Positions 27,571-39,536 are shown, counted from the first letter of the stretch. The stretch is DNA of 64,000 nucleotides from Artemia franciscana (GCF_032884065.1 NC_088875.1:45183291-45247290), one strand, 5' to 3'. A program made the numbers and translations. Notes: a model not told the origin generated them from the letters alone.

Positions 27571-29853
27571 TCAAACCCCCTCTGGAATTGGTTGGTAGGA
27601 TCCCCATATTTCTTTAATTCATGGTTCATTTTGCTTATTTTTGTCCTTTATAAGCTTTTCCACCTTTTGTTTTTTTTCTTTTTTGAGTTTAAATTGCTTT
27701 TTTTTGTATTTTAATAATGCTTTTAAATTTGTTTTTATTTATAAAATTTGCATGTACAAACGTTTGTATCTTTTAGATTTATTTATCCAGAATAAAACTT
27801 CAATCGTATGCATTCTAGAATGCCCTTAATGCAAGCGTAAAATTATGCGTAGTAAAGAGAAAAAGGATAACTTTTGATCATGTATGAAGGTGTATCATAT
27901 TCTAACCATAATGGTACTCTCGGTTTTATTTCATCTCTGATCGCAATATTGTATGATAACACTCTCTAAAGCATTACTTAACATGTATGTGGACTTAAAA
28001 AATAACCAAACTCTAGTAATCGATTTCCCCCTCAGCCTCACAATTATTGCAGACATACGATACACGTAATTAATAGCTTAGTCATTCTAGTAAGCGGGAA
28101 ATGGGAATTCTCCGCGTGTGGAATTGGTTATTTCCTAGAATCTATTTCCTTAACCAACATAATAGGAATAGACTGCTGGTCTATAGTTTCACTGGAATGA
28201 AATGCCCTTTCGAAACCTAATTTGAGCAAAAACCTTTGAAATATAAGGGTTCCCTTATAAAAACTTCATGAAAGAAAAAAAATCTTTTAAAATATCATGT
28301 AAGAACCCATATGTACATTGTCATTACGTATCACTAAACTAAGGTAGGACAGAACTGATGTCATTAAACCTGAATTAAAATTAAGTAGTTAAGGGCATCA
28401 AGCCATGGCTAATTGTAGAAAAAGACAAGATCACTGCCAAAAGCCGATCTGGCATAATCGCTTATTAGGATTGCATTAAAATGATTTCGGTTCAATTGTT
28501 GATAGTCGATACCTATCATCTGTCCATGTGTCATTCCTAGGACAGAACTAAGGACTTTATTCCTATTCCTAGAACTATATTCCTAGAACTAGAGATAGAA
28601 CTATTCCTAGTCATTGAACTAAGGGATAAAATTTGTATGCACAAAAGTTTGTATCTTTCAGATTTTTCAGATCTTATCAGATCAAGGATAAAACTTCAAT
28701 ATATTTCACTAATGCAATTTAAGCATCTTGCAGCCTATGCACATAGGTATGCATTCAATAATGCCCTTAATATAAGTGTAAAATTTTGTGGAGTAAAGAG
28801 GAAAAGGAAAAACTTTTGATCATATATGAAGCTGCAGCATATTCTAGCCATAATGGTACTCTTGCTTTTGTTTTATCTATGATAGCAATATTATCTAATA
28901 GCACTCTTTAAAGCATTGTTTAACATACAGAAGGACTTCAAAAATAACCAAACTCTAGGAATCAATTTTCTCCTCAGCATCATAAGCAACGCGTAATCAA
29001 TAGCTTAATCATTCTAGTAAGCGGGGCATGGGGATTCTCCGCGGGTGGAATTGGCTATTTCGTAAAATCTATTTCTTGAATCAATTAACAAGAATTGACT
29101 GCTGGTTCGGCTGTCTAGGGCGCAGTTCCATTGGACGAAAATGCCCTTTTGAATTCTAATGTGAACAAACACTTTGGAATATAAGGGTCCCCTGATAAAA
29201 AATTCTTGAAACAAAAAAAAAATCTTTTAAAATATCATGTAAGAACCCATATGTGCATTGTTATTACGTAACATCCCACGTGTGCTCCCTCCTCTGTTAC
29301 AAGCGGGTATCCCCTCACGAGGGTCTGAAGAAACAAGTCATGTTAGAATGCGCCGTCCTTGATATATCGAAACATTCCTCTATTATATAACAACCAAAAA
29401 AATCATGAAGAAAAAAGCCTCGAAGAATAAATGTCTTAGAAAACGTTTTGAAATGTTTTGAAACGTCTTGAAAGACGTCTTGAAGAAAAATGTCTTATAA
29501 AACTTCTTAAAAATGTCTTGCAGGAAAATGTCTTTAAAAAGGTCTTGAAGAAAAATGTCTTTAAAAAAAAACTCCCCTGATTGACTAGTGGACTCTAACA
29601 AACCCTATTACGAAACACCACCCAACTCCTATTATGCAAAAACCAAAAGTAAGCAAATCCTATCACGTAACAACCAAAGTAAATCCTCCCTATTACGTAA
29701 CAGTCACCTGTATCTCTTAGAAAACATTCCCTATGACGTAACATACACCAGCATCTCGAAGTATAATAAAATCTGCTTCTTGAGGGGGTCACCGTTCAAC
29801 AGAAGAAGGGAATAGTGGCTATGTGTTGTCAAAACCATCTTGGGGATACTACT

Positions 29854-31140
29854 TGTAGTTTATACTTTTTTCGAAAGAGACACAAAATAGTCTTTTCAAA
29901 TAGTTTTCCGCCAAATTCATTTTAAATCAAAATCGGATCAAAATCAAATTTCTTGAAACTGTATGGTTTGGCAAACCAACTTTAACATTATTATTTCGAA
30001 CTTTGAAGAGTAAACTAAACACTTTTGAAAGTTGTGAGGTGGGCTGAATAAAAATAATTTGCAGGAGGAAATACGGAACCACAACCGCTACGGTTGTAAA
30101 AACAAATAACTGCACTAAATTTATTTAATTACTGAAAATACTACCTGGCCTGGCATTTTTTTTTTAGCAGTATTGGTGATAAGGGTAAAGAAAGAGAAAA
30201 TCATCTACGGGCAGACAACAACATGAAATATATCTGGGCAGAAGTACGAAGCCAGAGCTAATGTTTTTGTGAGAAAAGTTACTAAAGCACATTTACAACC
30301 CAAACCCTTCTTTTAAACGAATTTGTAGGAACTGCATTGTCTCACAGAATCGTTTTTTGGTATTAGTCGAAAATTATCAGGTGGCCTGTTAAAATAAAAA
30401 GAAAAGTTGAGCAGACATGCGGACCCACGACAGCTGCAATTGTAAGAAGGGTTCTTCTTTTTTCTAATAGCATGGGTTTTAACCAATCCAAGGTGCTGGT
30501 AAAACAGCCTCTCACTTTACTGAAATTATTTGGCATTTCCTTTTTTTATTAATAGTTCTAAATATATTATTAATGGTAAGTGGAAAAGGGTTGTTTTTGC
30601 TTAGATTTACAACCTAAATTTTGGTTCGGCTACATTTGTCAGGTTCCCAGATTCAACCCTTCCCATCAAAGTAACAACTTAGCATATGTTCGAAAATTTT
30701 TGCTTAAGGTGAATGGAAGTCTCAGAAGCCCAAACTAGGGCCAGGGAAAGCATCATCAAGCTCCTACCATTATCTACTCCCTACCTCTATAGCACTGTGT
30801 TACTATGATCCTAACAGAATATGTCCTAACTGGGAAAAAACGAATCTGACTTAGAATATGGACCAAATTTCGGTATCCGCTTCACAAAGCCTGCAGACAA
30901 AGAGAGATAGATTATTAAGCCAAGGTGAAAAAAAAAATTATATGAAATGTGAACTTGCCGACCAGTCGCTGCTGAAGACTCCAAGTCTTACATGTAGAAA
31001 GGACACAGGCAAGAGTTTGAAAACGCCTTCCTTTGCCCTAATTTGAGCTGAAAATCAGTTCCTAAAGTTTTTACTCATGCAACCAATGATCCCTGTAAGC
31101 TAAAAAAATTACTAATTCCAGCTTTTCGCATGTAACTAAC
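29854..31140. other. Non-coding stretch with weak internal repetition
   Basis: The pieces at about 30035-30110 and 30370-30450 share a weak common pattern (ATAAAAA, GCAG, GGA.CCACRAC.GCT). I see no assignable gene. A 62-codon open frame at 30858-31046 lacks recognisable motifs and paired splice sites. Confidence 0.4.
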
Positions 31141-31149
31141 TTATATTAA

Positions 31150-31480
31150 TTCAGTTTTCTTAATAGAACAAGTCCAATTGATCCAATTTCCTCCCATACT
31201 TCCTGAATCTGCCGAGTGGTTCCAAGTCAGATTTGATGAGACTCGTCCATATTTTATTCTGCTCCCCCGCCCTACCTCTTCCTCCATCTGAGTAGAGGCC
31301 ATGCTAAGCGGATTAATAAAACCACCGAAGCCATCTTTGTTTGACCACAGTACTACCGTCAAGCTCAGTTTGGCCCATGTTCCGCAGGCTCGATCACCAA
31401 GTTCGATCCCTAAGATTTTTTTCAGACAATTGTGATCAGATATAGTTAGGGCTTGGAAGTCACTTTCTTCCACAGCCCAT
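31150..31480 (-). pseudogene. Decayed 3' end of a non-LTR retrotransposon protein
   Basis: On the - strand a 110-codon open frame begins with LTISDHNCLKKILGIELGDR, which resembles the C-terminal part of LINE proteins (pattern: DxRCLRxIxGIxxxDR). After a frame change the second half reads RWLRWFY, GGRGR, KIWTSLIKSDLEPLG and KYGRKLDQL, a typical end segment. The apparent single long frame is therefore probably accidental rather than a new gene. Confidence 0.5.
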
Positions 31481-31795
31481 TGATAAATGTTTCAGACTAT
31501 GCTAGATGAGAGGTTACTTTGAGGTATCTGTTACTCTAAAGTTTTTACTCAAAGGTTGATGCAGCTATTCCAATTTATTTTTGAAGGAATAAATATATAT
31601 GATTTAAGTAATGGTAACTTATATCTGTATATGTGAGGAGCTTATTCTTGATGAGGGAAACAATAGTGTACCTTCGAAGAAAAAAACAAACATTTTACTG
31701 ACTTTCAGCTATTCAACACTATGTTTGGATTAATTTTTCATTTGAATTTTGCTAAACATGATTACAAAAAGAAAAACAAATTGCAATTTTATGTG

Positions 31796-31912
31796 CCATT
31801 TAAAACAAGGCCGACCCCAAACTGGGTTGGAGGACGTCGTATAGAAGGATTTAAGGGAAGTAGCGATTCCTTTGCACTGAAATGATTTGTTAGCAGCATT
31901 AGTAGTAGTAGA
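31796..31912 (+). mobile_element. Short 3' tail of an RTE-like LINE with (TAG)n
   Basis: This resembles the fragment at 23570-23786: a block read as PKLGWRTSYRR in one frame, followed by GCAGCATTAGTAGTAGTAG. It looks like a strongly 5'-truncated insertion. Confidence 0.4.
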
Positions 31913-32307
31913 CATTGCAAGGAGAATTAGAAAACAAAATTACGACTTAATAAGTGATATCTAAAACGAACAAAAAAATAAACCAAATGATATATTTAAT
32001 TCCTATTCTTTTTAGATCTCATTTATCCATCGGAAGTAGGTTTGATCATTTAAGCTTGAGTTGTTATGTAGCTTTGTTTCTGCCAATCTTAGATTAAATT
32101 TTGCTCTTTACTTTTCCTTGAAACCTTGAAAATTTTACAAATTAAGTGGGAAGTTATGGGAAAATTCGTAAAAAAAAAAACTCTCGGTCTTTTCATGTTC
32201 AAAACCTACAAAGTTTCATAAGTCTCATTTCGATACGCTGGATATCAAAATGTCACTGTTTAGTTTGATTTTATATAAAAAGAACCAAAGTGAATAGCTT
32301 CACTTAC

Positions 32308-32358
32308 CCAGGAAGGTAAACGCAGTGAAAACACACAAAGTAGAAAAGCCAAGCGCAT
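32308..32358 (-). CDS. Possible signal-peptide first exon of a secreted protein
   Basis: On the - strand an ATG in an AAGACGGAAATG context opens a 17-codon segment, MRLAFLLCVFSLRLPSW. It ends at TGG|GTAAGT, a textbook donor (GT at 32307-32306). A basic second residue followed by a hydrophobic core is what a secretion signal looks like. It lies on the same strand as, and about 14 kb upstream of, the serine-protease exon at 18114-18388, so it could be that gene's exon 1. The exons that should carry a pro-domain and the catalytic His were not found between them. The link is a guess. Confidence 0.4.
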
Positions 32359-32399
32359 TTCCGTCTTGTTCAAAGCACAAAATAAAGTTTAAATTTCAG

Positions 32400-33049
32400 T
32401 TTAGAGTAGAGAGGGACCTTTGAATCCCATTCAGGGGGAATTTCTTTTTTTCCAGTTTGATAATAGTGTCACTGAAAAACGAAAAAGGTATAATTTCATT
32501 TGAAAGGTTGGGAGAACTTTAGATCTATCTCAGGGGAAATATTTCTTCCTAATTGCCCCTATGCGCAATATGATAAAAGTCAGGACGCTTATTACCCTTG
32601 CAATTCCAGTCAACTTGTTGGTCAACTAACATTAAATCAACTTTTTATTAGGGCATATGTCTAAGTTTATGAATTGAATCAATCGCCTTGCCTGACACTC
32701 ATTGCGGTTGGACCTTAACCAAATTTTGACTTTAGACCCTTGTTTGCCTCTCATTCCATGCAAATTAACGGTCCTGTGCAACTTCTAAATTTTTGGTTCA
32801 ACCTGCCTAAAACCATAGGTAGGCGTGCCTTGTTTACCTCTCATTCCAGGCAATCTAATGGTCCTATGTCAATTTTAAATTCTTGGTCAATCTGCCTGAT
32901 ACTCTAGGCGGGCGCGCCTTGCTAAAAGATAACAAACAAGTATGGGTCCAATAAGAGAGACATACTTACTCCCGCCGTTTTGATCCATTTAAACTTTGGA
33001 AAGACTTGTTCCGTAACGAGCTCTTAGTTGTAATTAAATATTAAAACAA
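32400..33049. other. Non-coding stretch with a small two-unit repeat
   Basis: At about 32700-32810 and 32815-32920 a unit of roughly 115 bp with TTGTTTACCTCTCATTCCAG and GGTCCTRTG is present twice. Nothing else is recognised. Confidence 0.45.
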
Positions 33050-34220
33050 GCTTTTTTCAACTGAAAGCAAGGAGCAACATTAAACTTAAAACGACTAGAA
33101 ATTATTGCGTGTATGAGGGGGATCGTCTACTCGTCAATATCTCGCTCTTTAAGCTAAAATTCGAATTGTGTCCCAATTCTTTAAGAATGACTTCTGAATC
33201 ACAAAGGCCGTTTAATTAGAATAAAAGACTCTTTTGAAAGTACTAAAAAAAACTTTAGCGTAAAGAGTGAGTTGTTGACGAGGGGGCGACCCCCTCATAT
33301 GCTTAACAAATTCTATTCGTTTTAATGTTGCTCTTTAGTTTCGGTTAAAAAAAACTTGTTTGTTTTTTTAATTTCTGATCGTTTTTTTTAAATAATGCTG
33401 GGAAATCCAGTTCCCACTCAAGAGAAAATTCCCCTCCGCAACGAAAAATTCCTCAGTGGAAAGATCCTCCCACATACCCCCCACCCCTTTCATCAGAAAA
33501 ATCCCCCCTTAAAGCATTGGCATTCTTCCCAATAACCAATACTATATGTAAACAATGTGCAAAGTTAATAGCTTGCAGCCCTTCCCCCGAGGACTTTGGG
33601 GGTTAAGTCATCCTCAAAGATATAGTTACTAAATTTTCCGACTAAGCTAAAAAAAAATGGCTATCTCAAAATGTTTTCAGGTTACTTTGGAGAAAAAATC
33701 CGCGTTCGAGGGAGGCTACCTGCACTCCAATATTTTTGGGCACTTAAAAAGGACACTAGAACTTTTGATTTCCAATCAAATGAGCCCTCTCCTGAACTTC
33801 TAGGATCACTGGTTCAACATGATCACCCCTGGGGAAAACGAACAACAAAAAAAAAAGAAACAAAAAAATAAACACGCATCCATGATCTTTCTTCTGGCAA
33901 AAAAAATGCAGATTTCCTAATTTTTTTACATAGCAGCTTGAAACTCCTATAGTAGGATTCTCTGGTATGCTGAATAGGATGGTATGATTTTCATTAAGAT
34001 CCTTTGCTGTTGTGTGCACTTTTTTCCCTTTTCGAAAAATTGGTTATTTTTTGAAAAGGGGGATAATCATTCATTAAGTCCGATGAATCTTATATATTTT
34101 GAATAAACATCAAAATTCGATTTTTCTTACGCATTTAATGTTATTAAGACTCTGTTGCTTAGAGTTTCAGTTAATATTGAGCCGACTTACTCCTTACTTA
34201 CAGTTCGTTACTACAAACTG
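33050..34220 (+). mobile_element. Foldback-family element, copy B
   Basis: Same order of modules as copy A: CTGAAAGCAAGGAGCAACAT at the left, an internal block with CACTAGAACTTTTGATTTCC (33752), and CTTCTGGCAAAAAA (33889). The right end has TTGAGCCGACTTACTCCTTA and CAGTTCGTTACTACAAACTG. It is internally shorter and more diverged than copies A and E. Confidence 0.7.
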
Positions 34221-34739
34221 TTGGATTAGTAGACAGAAAAATACAGAAACCTACACTTTGCACCAGCACCACATCCTCCAGTATAAATTGCTGTTTACAG
34301 GCTCACCTTTTCACCCAGTATCTTTAATTTCGTACACAGAACTTAATACAGCTTATTAGGTCATATCACTGGTTTTATTGCAGAAATTAACAGCAATGAA
34401 TAAAGACACTTTCAACAAATAAAAACGCAAAAATCCGAAACCAAAATCCCAAGAACGTTTATTCAAAGCTAGTTATTAAACATCTTAAAAAAAACGGATA
34501 TTCTAAGAAGAGAGAGTTTTCACATTTAAAATTGATAGAATTTCAACTTTGCATATTTTAAACATTCAAATTTTGAAACTCTTGTTTTCTAAATTATTTC
34601 TCAAGAATTAAAAAACTTAACGAGACAAATCCAAGGCCAATAATAAACAACTCGCAAAAAAAAAATACTTTTTAAGGGAAGAGTTGCTAAAAGTAAAGTA
34701 AATGCAACATATTCCCCTAGAACATGCAACAAATAATTT

Positions 34740-35629
34740 AGGCCTTCTTTGAAACATTCACTAGCCAAGAATCAAACTGTTTCTATGCACATGGTTGAGA
34801 ACTATTCAATTATGAGGCCTTATGATCCTTTCTTTTCTCTTATGGTTTTCCATATTATGCTTAAAAGTAAAGAAATACCAACTTGTCATAGAGGGCTAAG
34901 AATCATGATAAAAATCTTTTATAACGATATGACGTTCAGAGATAGGGGTAGATAAAAGCAATATAAATGCAATATTTTTCCCTAGAATTTACAACATATA
35001 ATTTAGGCCTTCTTTGAAATATTCATTTGCCAAGAATCAAACTGTTTCTATGCACATGGTTGAGAACTATTCAATTATGAGGCCTTATGATCCTTTCTTT
35101 TCTCTTATGGTTTTCCATATTATGCTTAAAAGTAAAGAAATACCAACTTGTCATAGAGGGCACATTTGAAACATTCGACCTTTGCAACACTCGTTCTGAA
35201 AAGTACTTTCTGTGAGTTCTAAGAATCATGATAAAATTCAGAAAAGTATTTCCCAAGAGTTCTAAGAATCATGATAAAAATCTTTTATAACGATATGACG
35301 TTCAGAGATAGGGGTAGATAAAAGCAATATAAATGCAATATTTTTCCCTAGAATTTACACCATATAATTTAGGCCTTCTTTGAAATATTTATTTGCCGAG
35401 AATCAAAATGGTTGGGAACAGTTCAATTCTCAGGCTTTTCGACTCTATCTTTTCTTATATAGTTTTTGGTTATCACCCTAAAAAAGTAACGAAATGCCAA
35501 TTTATTCCCCAATTCAATGCAGTCATTCAAGGCTCAAACCAAAATCTTGCATAAGGACATGATTTTTGGAGAGAACTTTTGATGAAAGCATTATAAATGC
35601 AATATTTCAAAGAATTTATGACAAATAAT
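34740..35629. repeat. Tandem copies of the 3' end of the adjacent gene
   Basis: Units begin with AGGCCTTCTTTGAAAYATTC at 34740, 35005 and 35370. A fourth, related block starts at about 35632 and is the actual 3' coding end of the neighbouring - strand gene. The unit is about 262-265 bp, with an extra 100 bp inside the second copy (35161-35262). The first two copies are almost identical over 155 bp; the third is more diverged. On the - strand each copy encodes a broken version of the gene's last codons. Confidence 0.8.
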
Positions 35630-36572
35630 TTAAACCTCCTTTGAAACATTCACTTGCTGAGATTCATACTGTGTCTCTGCACCTGGTTGGGAACAGTTCA
35701 ATTCTAAGGCCTTATGACACTTTCTTTTTTTATATGGTTTCCGGCCTGATTTTGCTTCAACAACAGTTACTTTCAACTTAAGAAGACGATTCTCAAGCTC
35801 CCTTTTTGATAGTCCAAGCGTTGCTGTAAAGCACAATTTGCAGACTTTAACAATATTACCATCTTTATCTTTCAGATGGTATTTATAAGAAAATCCTCGC
35901 AACCTTTCTGCGTTTCCATTCCTCTTTCTCTTTCTGGCAGGGGCAGTTTTAGTTATAAAAGCCTGTAAAAATTCAATTTGGTCACTAGTATTTCCAAATT
36001 GCCAGTAAGATTGAAATATCGCCATCCTGGCTACATCATCCAATTGTCGGCTGCATAGATTTTTGCATGAAGTTAAAGGCAATAATTTTCGGGCTTCATG
36101 TTTAACATTATTTCGGTCAGTAAATGCTTGCCCCAAGCTTTTTAACCGTTTCCTTTCTTCCCTGCTCATTTCAGCTTTTCTTTTTCTTCCTTTTTTGTTA
36201 GATGGAAGGCCTTCGTCATTTTCAACAATGTTCCCAAACCTCAATGGTATGGGTAAGCCATCAGCATTTGCAAATATTAATGGTATTGACAAACTACTAT
36301 CCGTAAGAAACTGTTCAGCCATATTAAAGAGATCAGCACTTGTCTTTGTATGAAGTACTGGCTTTTCCAAACAAACAACATTGCTAGTTAAAGTATTCTC
36401 AGCTATGCCACAGATAGAAGCAGGTGAAATACTAGAACAATCACTAGGGTCTTCAGTTAAATCTTGTGACTCACTTAATATCTTTTCATCATCAATAATG
36501 CTAGTAATTAGCGTTATATCAGGTTCACAAACCACCTTCCTCTGTATAGCCTCTTCCGATGTTTCAAGGGCC
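35630..36572 (-). CDS. Last exon of an unrecognised gene, possibly transposon-derived
   Basis: An intact - strand exon of about 313 codons follows an acceptor TTTTTTAG| (AG at 36574-36573) and ends in TAA. The first third is acidic and low-complexity (SEEAIQ, DDEKILSES). Next comes a basic stretch, KKGRKRKAEMSREERKRLKS, that looks like a nuclear localisation signal. A putative domain follows with CKNLCSRQLDDVARMAIFQS, YWQFGN, QIEFLQAF, KRKRN, YKYHLKDKDG and VCKLCFTATLGLS. That Cys-containing layout resembles a widespread uncharacterised arthropod family often tied to DNA transposons, from memory only. The C-terminus is basic (RKPYKKRKCHK). Upstream exons were not identified. The 3' end of this exon has been copied downstream at 34740-35629. 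Confidence 0.6.
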
Positions 36573-37514
36573 CTAAAAAAGTAGAAAAATAAAGGACAGA
36601 GATATAAATAAGCATTCTTAAACTTTAGATAATGAGGCAAATGTAGTTAGTTAACACAAATAAATTCGCTAATCTGGAGACAGTCACATGATGCTATACA
36701 ACAGGTAATGACTTTTCCAGAGCATTTCTACCTAAGAATTAGTTGAAATTTCAATGCTCACAAGAGATTAAACTTTTCTTAATCCCTGAAGTCTAAAACC
36801 AAGCAAGTATAATTCATTACAGAGATTGTTTACAGGCAGTAGCTTTCATTAAAAGCTGAAGAATTGTAAGTAAGTGCATCTTGTTTTGAAAACTGCCACA
36901 TCTAGCTGAAAACTTCCGATTTTAGTTTTGGAAGGGGTGAGGGTGTAAAGAACATACATCGGGAGGGGGAGGGTAAAATATTTTTTCTGGTTCTCACAAA
37001 AGACTTTTTCATTGTTTTAAAACTATTATTGAAAATGGTACCACTTGTTTTTACTAGAAAGCCCATAGCCTTTAATAAAACAAGAGAGTCTATCCATTGC
37101 TAGCAGCTATGAATACAACTTTAGGTTACTGTCTTTAGAAGATTTTTTTAAATTAATGGTTCCAAGTTCTTTTATGTATCCGATTTGCCGCTAGTCTTTT
37201 ACATTGCCCTACTAGAAGATTGTAAATGACTGTTTCATCTTATTTTGAAGGAGTTAACAGAGAAACCTTTTGGAAGAACACCCCTAGGAAGGAGGCTCAA
37301 AATTGAAGTGCAATGTCAAACGAAGCTGTTCATCAAGTACTCTGTTGTCAGCATGTCAACCTCAAGAAAATTGGTCAGAGTTGTGTGTCTTTGCGTCTGC
37401 CTTATTGGTTGGGCCATAAGGGTACAATACAAGAAAGCTATAAAGAACAATGTGAATTTACGTACTTATAGAAAACAGATATTGGCACTACATCCTACCT
37501 TTCTCTAACAGACT

Positions 37515-37518
<4 letters not shown>
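36573..37518. other. Probable intron or intergenic DNA
   Basis: Lies upstream of the acceptor of the - strand gene. An 87-codon open frame at 37245-37508 has no family motif that I recognise. Confidence 0.4.

Positions 37519-37585
<67 letters not shown>
37519..37585. repeat. (GA)n microsatellite
   Basis: About 33 uninterrupted GA units. On the - strand it is a CT tract. Confidence 0.95.
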
Positions 37586-37588
<3 letters not shown>

Positions 37589-38440
37589 GTTTATTTAAAA
37601 CAACATCGTAGCTAACAGCTAATTTGCGTTGCTTCACTATGCTAAATAACAAACTAACACAAAAAAAGGTACAAGCGAATTTGCGTGGCGGTTCGTGCGT
37701 AGAAGTAGCTCTACTGTGAATAGTGCTGACATCTAAAAAAGGGACGGTAGCAGCATCTGGTGGCTTCGTCAGAACATTAAAAATCACCAAGCTCGAAAAA
37801 GTAGATGGCGCCACCGTATACAGGGGTGAAGAAAGGTCAAATAATAAAGTATCTTTCCTGTACTTAATTTGCATATTGATGGCACAGAAAACTGTCAGGA
37901 TAGTCACTGCTTTAACTGGTGACGCCATTGACGAACCAGCACACATATATTGGGCACTATTGAGCTAAACTTGGTAGATGGGCTCTGCAGCTGTGCTAGC
38001 GCAACAGCGCCATCTACCATGCATAATGAGTGAACCTGTCCTATAAATCCTAATGTGGATCTTCTGAAGTGGTGGCAACAATGTTATCAGAGTACCAGCA
38101 CAGAGCCGGAATCCATATTCCGCAATAGGCCTGGTGCAAGGTAAAGGTGTAAATGCTTGGTGTAAAGTGTGATGATTGAGCTTTATGGTAGAAGGTTTTT
38201 ATATTGAAGAGTAATCCCCATCTATATTGCATAGAAGGTTCGCACCAAATGCGGTGTAATTGCCTTTCTTTATAGCGTTATATGTGTAGAAGAAGCTGGG
38301 GAGTCAGTGTGGCACTTTCGATCAAGAGATCAGCAACTCCTTTGTATTTGATGTATTGAATTTGACCATCCCTGCATCAGACCACTTTTCATTTTCAAAA
38401 AAATATGTCTGTAGGGAGGCTTATTAAACTTAAGATTAGA
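37586..38440. other. Higher-GC non-coding block, possible old insertion
   Basis: The base composition is less AT-rich than the neighbours, with short complementary phrases such as GTAGATGGCGCCACC (37801) and GCGCCATCTACC (38009), which form a loose inverted pair. Such motifs occur in arthropod repeats, but I cannot assign a family. Confidence 0.35.
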
Positions 38441-38479
38441 AGAAATAGAAACCAATAAGAACTCAAACTCAAACAATCA

Positions 38480-38775
38480 GAAATTACTATTAAAGAGTAA
38501 ATGAAACCCAAAACGAACAGAAATTGAATAATCGCTCATAGCGTAAAAACATACAACAGGTACTAATATAAATGAATAAATAAATATTAAAATGAGCAAG
38601 GCTCAAATTGAATGTGCAAAGAGCAAATAAATTTTGCTTTTGAAGCATAAATGAAATTCAAAACGAACAGATAATCAATCATAGTAAACAAACGTACAAT
38701 ATGTGCTAATATAAATGAATGAGTAAATCCTAAAAAGAGCAAAACTTAAATTGTATATGCAAATCAAGCTTAAAA
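38480..38775. repeat. Two-copy tandem repeat, period ~145 bp
   Basis: The phrases AAAACGAACAGAAATTGAAT (38511) and AAAACGAACAGATAATCAAT (38660) start similar units. Both run through CTAATATAAATGAATRARTA and AAATTGWATRTGCAAA. Confidence 0.7.
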
Positions 38776-39536
38776 CAAACAAACATCACTACAAACAAGA
38801 GTTTGTGTTTTGCCTCCTTCTCTCACTGTAAAAGTCTAAAACCTACTGCATCATAGGCGCTTTACTGAAAACTATATGCCTTTTGAACAGCTTTGAAAAA
38901 TACAAATATAACCAAAATGAATATTTAATATATAATGATCTTAATTGTTCGTCAGTTCAAGATTTATTTACAAATATTTTTCAAAATAAATATTTTCGAA
39001 AAAGCTTCAAGGAGTGACCTCTAGTATATGGTGAACTGACTGCCTGGAACGGGTTGGGGATCACACTCTGCTCATGTACTAACATATACGGTATGTCATT
39101 AATACATATCTATCTACGTTATTTATGCATCTCCTTACACTACGTCATCTATACATCATTTATTACGTCATTTTTCCATTACGTCATTTATGCATCTCCT
39201 TGCCTATGTCTATATGTTAGAGATAGTAATTTGAGCTAATGTAATCAGGTAGGACAAGGAAGCTATCTCATTAGTGAGTTAATCAGAGAATTTTCCAGAA
39301 ACCCATGATTAGGTTAAATTCTACTGAATTAATCAGAATTGTATTTTCAAAAACTAAGCAAATGAAAAAGGGACGGAAAACTCAAAATTAACATAAATGT
39401 TTTTTTTCTCAGAATTCAGACAAGCAAGAACTAAGACTATAACTATAGAACTAGAACTAAAAAACTAAGACAAATTTTTAGATTACTAATTTTATGCTTG
39501 TTTCCAGTGTTTGGTTTGCATTTTTGGCACAAACAA
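38776..39536. other. Non-coding stretch with TACGTCAT-like motifs
   Basis: Between 39110 and 39200 the motif TACGTCAT or ACGTCATTTAT recurs four times in about 80 bp. It could be a small decayed repeat. Nothing else is recognised. Confidence 0.4.

Larger units (their letters stand above)
23787..29853. mobile_element. Giant inverted-repeat (foldback) structure 2, 6.1 kb
   Basis: The left terminus AGTAGTATCACCAAGATGG and the right terminus, in reverse complement AGTAGTATCCCCAAGATGG, open matching arms of over 1 kb. Matched blocks include GGTTTTGATGACACAC (about 23805; mirrored near 29832), the TTCAAGACATTT short repeats (24085-24200 against 29400-29575), the TACGTAATG/CATTACGTA region (about 24357 and 29262), TTTAAGTCCAC (24625) with its mirror, and ACCATTATGG (24708; mirrored 27900 and 28850). 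The right arm contains two direct copies of its inner part (27730-28330 and 28640-29290). A minisatellite fills the centre. Possible 6 bp flanks AGTAGC and TGTAGT match at 4 of 6. No transposase frame is seen. Confidence 0.7.

Noticed and set aside
30858-31046. Small secreted or regulatory gene
   Set aside because: A short open frame without start context, motif or partner exon.
31141-31473. A new 110-residue gene
   Set aside because: The two halves match, in different frames, the order of motifs in a LINE C-terminus.
37586-38440. LTR of a Gypsy- or BEL-type retrotransposon
   Set aside because: No paired LTR, primer-binding site or pol motif could be found. Only composition and a loose inverted motif support it.
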